Assembly: GCF_000381525.1 (NCBI RefSeq)
Contig: NZ_KB906620.1
Span: 1-43,626, forward strand
Direction: 5' to 3'
From: Peptostreptococcus anaerobius VPI 4330 = DSM 2949
GTDB lineage: Bacteria > Bacillota > Clostridia > Peptostreptococcales > Peptostreptococcaceae
DNA: 43,626 nt
The stretch's first letter is position 1, and each line of letters opens with the position of its first letter. The translations under genes were made by a program, and so were the position numbers. The notes under the pieces are model-generated. The model was not told where the DNA came from, did not search any database, and saw only the letters and a list, made by a program, of their open reading frames with translations. This document shows positions 40,161 to 43,626 of the stretch, piece after piece.

Positions 40161-42554
40161 ATGTTAGTATCATTAAAATGGTTAAGAGATTATGTAGATA
40201 TAGATGTGGACGCTAAAGAGTTTGGCGACCTAATGACTATGACTGGAACTAAGACTGAAACAGTTGAGTTCTACGGTGAAGAAATAGAAAATGTAGTAGT
40301 TGCTAAAATCCTTGAAATTGCAGAACATCCAGATGCAGAAAAATTAGTTGTGACACAGGTGGATGCAGGTCAGGGCTCACCTATTCAGATAGTTACAGGA
40401 GCTAAGAATATCAAGGTTGGTGACTATATACCACTTGCTATAGATGGGGCAGTCCTACCTGGTGGCATAAAGATCAAAAACTCCAAGCTAAGAGGGGTAG
40501 CATCAAACGGAATGATGTGCTCTGCAAAGGAACTTGGAATAGATGAGAAGTTTGTGGAAGACTACAAGAAGAATGGAATCTATATCTTGGATATGGAAGA
40601 CTCATATGAAACAGGCAGGGACGTAAAAGAAGTCCTAGGTCTAACTGATGCAGTAATAGACTTTGAACTTACTTCAAACAGACCGGACTGTAGGTGCATG
40701 ATAGGTATAGCAAGAGAGGCAGCTGTTACACTAGGTAAAAATACAAAGTACCCTGAAATAAGTGTAAAAGAAGAAGCTGACAAGGAAATTGATGTAGATA
40801 TTAAGATAGAAAGTCCAGACCTTTGCACTAGATATATGGCAAGAAGAGTAACTGATGTCAAGATCGAAAAATCACCATATTGGATGCAAAGACGTCTTAT
40901 AGAAGCTGGAGTTAGACCAATCAACAACATAGTCGACATAACTAACTTTGTAATGTTAGAAATGGGTCAGCCTATGCACGCATTTGATATGAGAGAAATA
41001 GGCAATAACAAGATAGTTGTAAAAAATGCAGTAAAGGGTGAAAAGTTTACAACACTTGATAAGCAGGAAAGAGACCTTGACGAAGATATATTGATGATAA
41101 CTAATGGAGAAAAGACTCTTGGTATAGCAGGTATCATGGGTGGTCTAGATTCTGGTGTAAAGGAAGATACAGTTGAAATAATGTTTGAGTCTGCTGTATT
41201 CAACAAGGAAAACATCAGAAAATCATCTAAGAAGCTAGGTCTAAGATCAGAAGCATCATCAAGATTCGAAAAGGGTGTATCAGAAGAAAATGCAGCCCTA
41301 GCCCTTGAAAGAGCAGTCCAGTTAGTTGAATTACTTGGTGCTGGTAAGGTTATGAAGGGTGTAGTAGATGTATATCCTAATCCAAAACCAGCTCAGACTA
41401 TCACAGTCAATCCAACTAGGATCAACAAAAGAATAGGCGTAGATATACCTATGGACAGGTTCTGCAAGATAATGGAGGACCTAGAATTTAAGTGTGATCT
41501 AAAATCTGATCAAGAGTTAGTACTTGAAGTACCAGCATTTAGGCTTGATATCGAGCAGGAAGCAGATATATTTGAAGAAATAGCTAGAATATACGGATTT
41601 GCTAATATACCATCAATTCAGCTACAGGGCAACACTACAGCAGGTGTAAAGACTGACAAGCAGAAGTTCCTAGACAAGGTAAAGACTACAGCTATAGGCT
41701 CAGGAATGTATGAAATACTTACATACTCATTTGTCAGCCCTAAGGGACTAGATAAAATCATGGTTCCAGAAGATTCAAACCTAAGAGATGTAGTAAAACT
41801 ACTAAACCCACTAGGTGAAGATACATCAATAATGAGAACTACACTTATACCAAATATGATGGATGTAATTACAACAAATATATCTCATAATATAGATACA
41901 GCATCAGTGTTTGAATGTGGTCATGTGTTTACACCAACTGATATGGCTGGAGTAGAAGAAACTAGGATATGTCTAGGTATGTATGGAGAAGACAAAGACT
42001 TCTTCACTCTAAAGGGAGTTCTTGATAGGATATTTGAAAGAGTAGGAATAAAGGATCAGAGATACATAGCAGATAAGACAAACACATCATTCCATCCAGG
42101 TAGGTGTGCAGATATCTTGGTAGGAGAAACATTCCTAGGAACAATAGGAGAAATCCACCCATATGTACTAGAAAACTACGGAATATCTAAGAGAGTGTAT
42201 ATAGCAGAAATAAAGTTAGACGAGGTATATACTCATAGAAACGATACAATAATATTCAAGGCCCTACCAAAGTTCCCAGCTTCATCAAGGGATATCGCCT
42301 TACTTGTAAAGGACCAAGTATCAGTAGGAAGCATAGAAGAAGTGATCATGTCAAATGGAGCAGGACTAGTAGAAGCTTGTGAGTTATTTGACGTATATAA
42401 GGGAGACCAGATAGAAGAAGGCTACAAGTCAGTTGCTTATTCAATATCATATAGAAGTCTTGAAAAGACACTTACAGATGATGAAATCAGTCCAGTACAT
42501 TCTAAGATCTTAGAAGAACTTGAGAAGGAATTGGATGCAAAACTAAGAGACTAG
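40161..42554 (+). CDS. pheT: Phenylalanyl-tRNA synthetase beta subunit
   Basis: 797 residues, full length. In order: N-terminal domain, the EMAP-II-like tRNA-binding module (about 40-150), the editing B3/B4 domain with SPYWMQRRLIEAGVRPINNIVDITN, the B5 domain, a class II-like core (SRFEKGV, ECGHVFTP), and the C-terminal FDX-ACB anticodon-binding module (PKFPASSRDIALLVKD). It forms the heterotetramer with PheS. AGAGGAGG precedes the ATG. The gene ends the operon; the region that follows has no clear terminator until the hairpin at 42754 or later. Confidence 0.97.
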   Translation: MLVSLKWLRDYVDIDVDAKEFGDLMTMTGTKTETVEFYGEEIENVVVAKILEIAEHPDAEKLVVTQVDAGQGSPIQIVTGAKNIKVGDYIPLAIDGAVLPGGIKIKNSKLRGVASNGMMCSAKELGIDEKFVEDYKKNGIYILDMEDSYETGRDVKEVLGLTDAVIDFELTSNRPDCRCMIGIAREAAVTLGKNTKYPEISVKEEADKEIDVDIKIESPDLCTRYMARRVTDVKIEKSPYWMQRRLIEAGVRPINNIVDITNFVMLEMGQPMHAFDMREIGNNKIVVKNAVKGEKFTTLDKQERDLDEDILMITNGEKTLGIAGIMGGLDSGVKEDTVEIMFESAVFNKENIRKSSKKLGLRSEASSRFEKGVSEENAALALERAVQLVELLGAGKVMKGVVDVYPNPKPAQTITVNPTRINKRIGVDIPMDRFCKIMEDLEFKCDLKSDQELVLEVPAFRLDIEQEADIFEEIARIYGFANIPSIQLQGNTTAGVKTDKQKFLDKVKTTAIGSGMYEILTYSFVSPKGLDKIMVPEDSNLRDVVKLLNPLGEDTSIMRTTLIPNMMDVITTNISHNIDTASVFECGHVFTPTDMAGVEETRICLGMYGEDKDFFTLKGVLDRIFERVGIKDQRYIADKTNTSFHPGRCADILVGETFLGTIGEIHPYVLENYGISKRVYIAEIKLDEVYTHRNDTIIFKALPKFPASSRDIALLVKDQVSVGSIEEVIMSNGAGLVEACELFDVYKGDQIEEGYKSVAYSISYRSLEKTLTDDEISPVHSKILEELEKELDAKLRD

Positions 42555-42560
42555 TTTTGA

Positions 42561-42730
42561 AGGAAGTATGTTAATCCTTGCTTAAAAAACTGTTTATGTA
42601 AACTATAGGAAGTATGTTAGTCCTTATTAAAAAACTGTGTAAGTAAAATATAGGAAGTATGTTAATCCTTATTAAAAAACTGTTTAAGTAAAATATAGGA
42701 AGTATGTTAATCCTTATTAAAAAAACTGTC
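42561..42730. repeat. Four 45-bp tandem repeats after pheT
   Basis: Units begin at 42561, 42607, 42652 and 42697; the first is 46 bp with an inserted base, the last is cut short. Each starts AGGAAGTATGTTAATCCTTA and contains a weak AGGA/TCCT hairpin. They begin 7 bp after the pheT stop. Not CRISPR, as there are no unique spacers. Confidence 0.85.
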
Positions 42731-42734
42731 GTAA

Positions 42735-42831
42735 GAATATATAATATCAGTGCTTGGTCACTGAAAATTCCAAATGTGCTTTGCACCTGGAATTTTTTAA
42801 TCGTGACCTTTGCACGATATTATGGATATTC
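42735..42831 (+). terminator. 97-nt nested hairpin, including an intrinsic terminator
   Basis: The outer arms GAATATATAATATCAGTGC and its imperfect partner near 42803-42831 enclose an inner stem AAAATTCCA/TGGAATTTT (42763-42771, 42787-42795) with GTGC/GCAC, ending in a T run. It is the most likely terminator for pheST, and it looks like a small invertedly repeated insertion. Confidence 0.55.
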
Positions 42832-42885
42832 TTCGCCAATGTTTTTTTGCACAAGGATAGAACATACTTCTTTGGCTCTATAATA

Positions 42886-42967
42886 TATAGCGTTGATGGT
42901 AATAAAAAGTCCGTAAACACCGAAAGGTGAAAATGGATAAAATTACTATCATCGCTATTGTTTTTTA
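42886..42967 (+). repeat. Hairpin element with TAGCGTTGATGGTAAT arms (copy 2) and T run
   Basis: The left arm (42886-42903) pairs with ATTACTATCATCGCTA (42942-42957), with a CACC-GAAA-GGTG mini-hairpin inside and seven T after it. Shares its arm sequence with 9839-9909. A TATAAT lies at 42879-42884 just before it, without a clear -35 box. Confidence 0.55.
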
Positions 42968-42998
42968 TATAGACGAATCGTCAAATCAAATGTAACAT

Positions 42999-43626
42999 CT
43001 ATGGTAAGAGACCAAAAAGTTCTTCTATAGGTGTATTATATTTTATACATTTTCTAGGTCTATTGTTCATTAAATTTAAGTTATGATTTAAATCATCTAT
43101 ATCTACTTCTGATAAATCCATACCCTTAGGATAAAATGCTCTTAAAAGTCCATTACTATTTTCATTTGTACCTTTTATCATTGAATTTCCCTCTCTTTTC
43201 TGCTGGTCTTTTAAATTTTCCTTTTCTTCTCAAATTTTCCATACTGGTTTTTGGCACCTTTTTTGCGCGTATGAGTCTATATATAGTTGATGTAGATGGT
43301 ATTTGATGAATCACTTTTGTACTTATATTTGATATTTGTTCAGGGGACCACTGTTCGTTAATCTTTACAGTTAAATAATCAATAACATCTTTTGATAATT
43401 TACTTTTCCTATGGCAGTCTTTCCTTCTATCAATATATTTGTCATTTGCCTTTATTGGGAAATACTTAGTATAATCTCCTCTACTATTTTTTATTTTAGA
43501 TGAATTTCTTTTAATTTCTCGAGATATTGTACTAGGTGACCTTTTAAGTGCTTGTGCAATTTTCCTTATACTCATTCCTAAATTTAAAAATTGATAGATA
43601 CAAGCTCTCTCTTCTATGGTAAGATG
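42999..43626 (-). pseudogene. IS30-family transposase remnant lacking its catalytic core
   Basis: Minus strand. The frame is open to the window edge and starts HLTIEERACIYQF, then a helix-turn-helix (RKIAQALKRSPSTISREIKRN) and the arginine-rich linker up to EKRGKFN, after which it runs to a stop at 43162. The C-terminal end of the same protein (KGTNENSNGLLRAFYPKG ... NRPRKCIKYNTPIEEL) appears in another frame, 42999-43181. The part that should hold the DDE catalytic domain (about 150 residues) is absent between the two, so the transposase cannot be active. A possible IS end is the sequence GACGATTCGTC-containing stretch around 42973-42995. The rest of the element lies beyond the window. Confidence 0.8.

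Noticed and set aside
42561-42730. Possible CRISPR array
   Set aside because: The 45-bp units are directly adjacent with no unique spacers, and no cas genes are present.
42571-42786. Minus-strand frame encoding 15-residue hydrophobic repeats
   Set aside because: It exists only because the 45-bp unit is a multiple of three. The start is a GTG inside a hairpin with no ribosome site.

Overview
The window comes from a low-GC, anaerobic, amino-acid-fermenting member of the Clostridia, most likely Peptostreptococcaceae (a Clostridioides/Peptostreptococcus relative). The signs are AT-rich DNA with heavy AGA/AGG and ATA codon use, an NifV-like synthase + aconitase + isocitrate dehydrogenase cluster of the kind I recall from Clostridioides difficile, an indolepyruvate:ferredoxin oxidoreductase, Ptb/Buk, CWB2 cell-wall-anchor repeats, a SCIFF peptide gene and T-box-controlled tRNA synthetase genes. 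The genus cannot be fixed from the sequence alone.

Layout. 1-333: 3' end of a group II intron (RT C-terminus plus domains V and VI), stopping 7 bp from a convergent DEAD-box helicase gene (341-1441, minus). 1810-6178: operon for the oxidative branch of an incomplete TCA cycle (probable Re-citrate synthase, aconitase, isocitrate dehydrogenase), giving 2-oxoglutarate for glutamate. 6248-9777: a poorly understood set: a PP2C-like phosphatase fused to a GT4 glycosyltransferase, a DUF6873 (GME/pentein-like) protein and a short DUF445 membrane protein, followed by a promoter-plus-hairpin unit that may be a small RNA. 9952-11361 (minus): an alanine/sodium symporter that appears to start at ATT. 11862-16485: iorA-iorB-ptb-buk, an energy-yielding 2-oxoacid oxidation cluster. 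16554-18879: T-box and thrS. 18975-20507 (minus): ferritin, tRNA-Leu(CAA) and an ECF transporter S-component.

20741-23176: SEC-C-tagged methionine aminopeptidase, then the infC-rpmI-rplT operon with a structured leader and ATT-started infC. 23323-26901: TetR regulator, a YtxH-like/DUF948 pair (minus), a secreted 3D-domain cell-wall protein and an XRE-cupin regulator (minus). 27146-32208: ruvC, ruvA-ruvB-queA-tgt-yajC. 32217-32460: a free-standing SCIFF peptide gene with its own promoter and terminator and no maturase beside it. 32493-35604: a CWB2-only surface protein coupled to an LTA-synthase-like enzyme. 35631-42554: Ktr-type K+ uptake (ktrB, ktrA), a SpoU/TrmH RNA methyltransferase, and a T-box-controlled pheST operon. 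42561-43626: 45-bp tandem repeats, two large hairpins (one sharing its arms with the hairpin at 9839) and an IS30-family transposase remnant that has lost its catalytic core.

Most of the window is housekeeping or core fermentation. The less explained parts are the phosphatase-glycosyltransferase/DUF6873/DUF445 group, the orphan SCIFF gene beside a surface-polymer pair, the shared-arm hairpins, and the non-canonical ATT start of the symporter.
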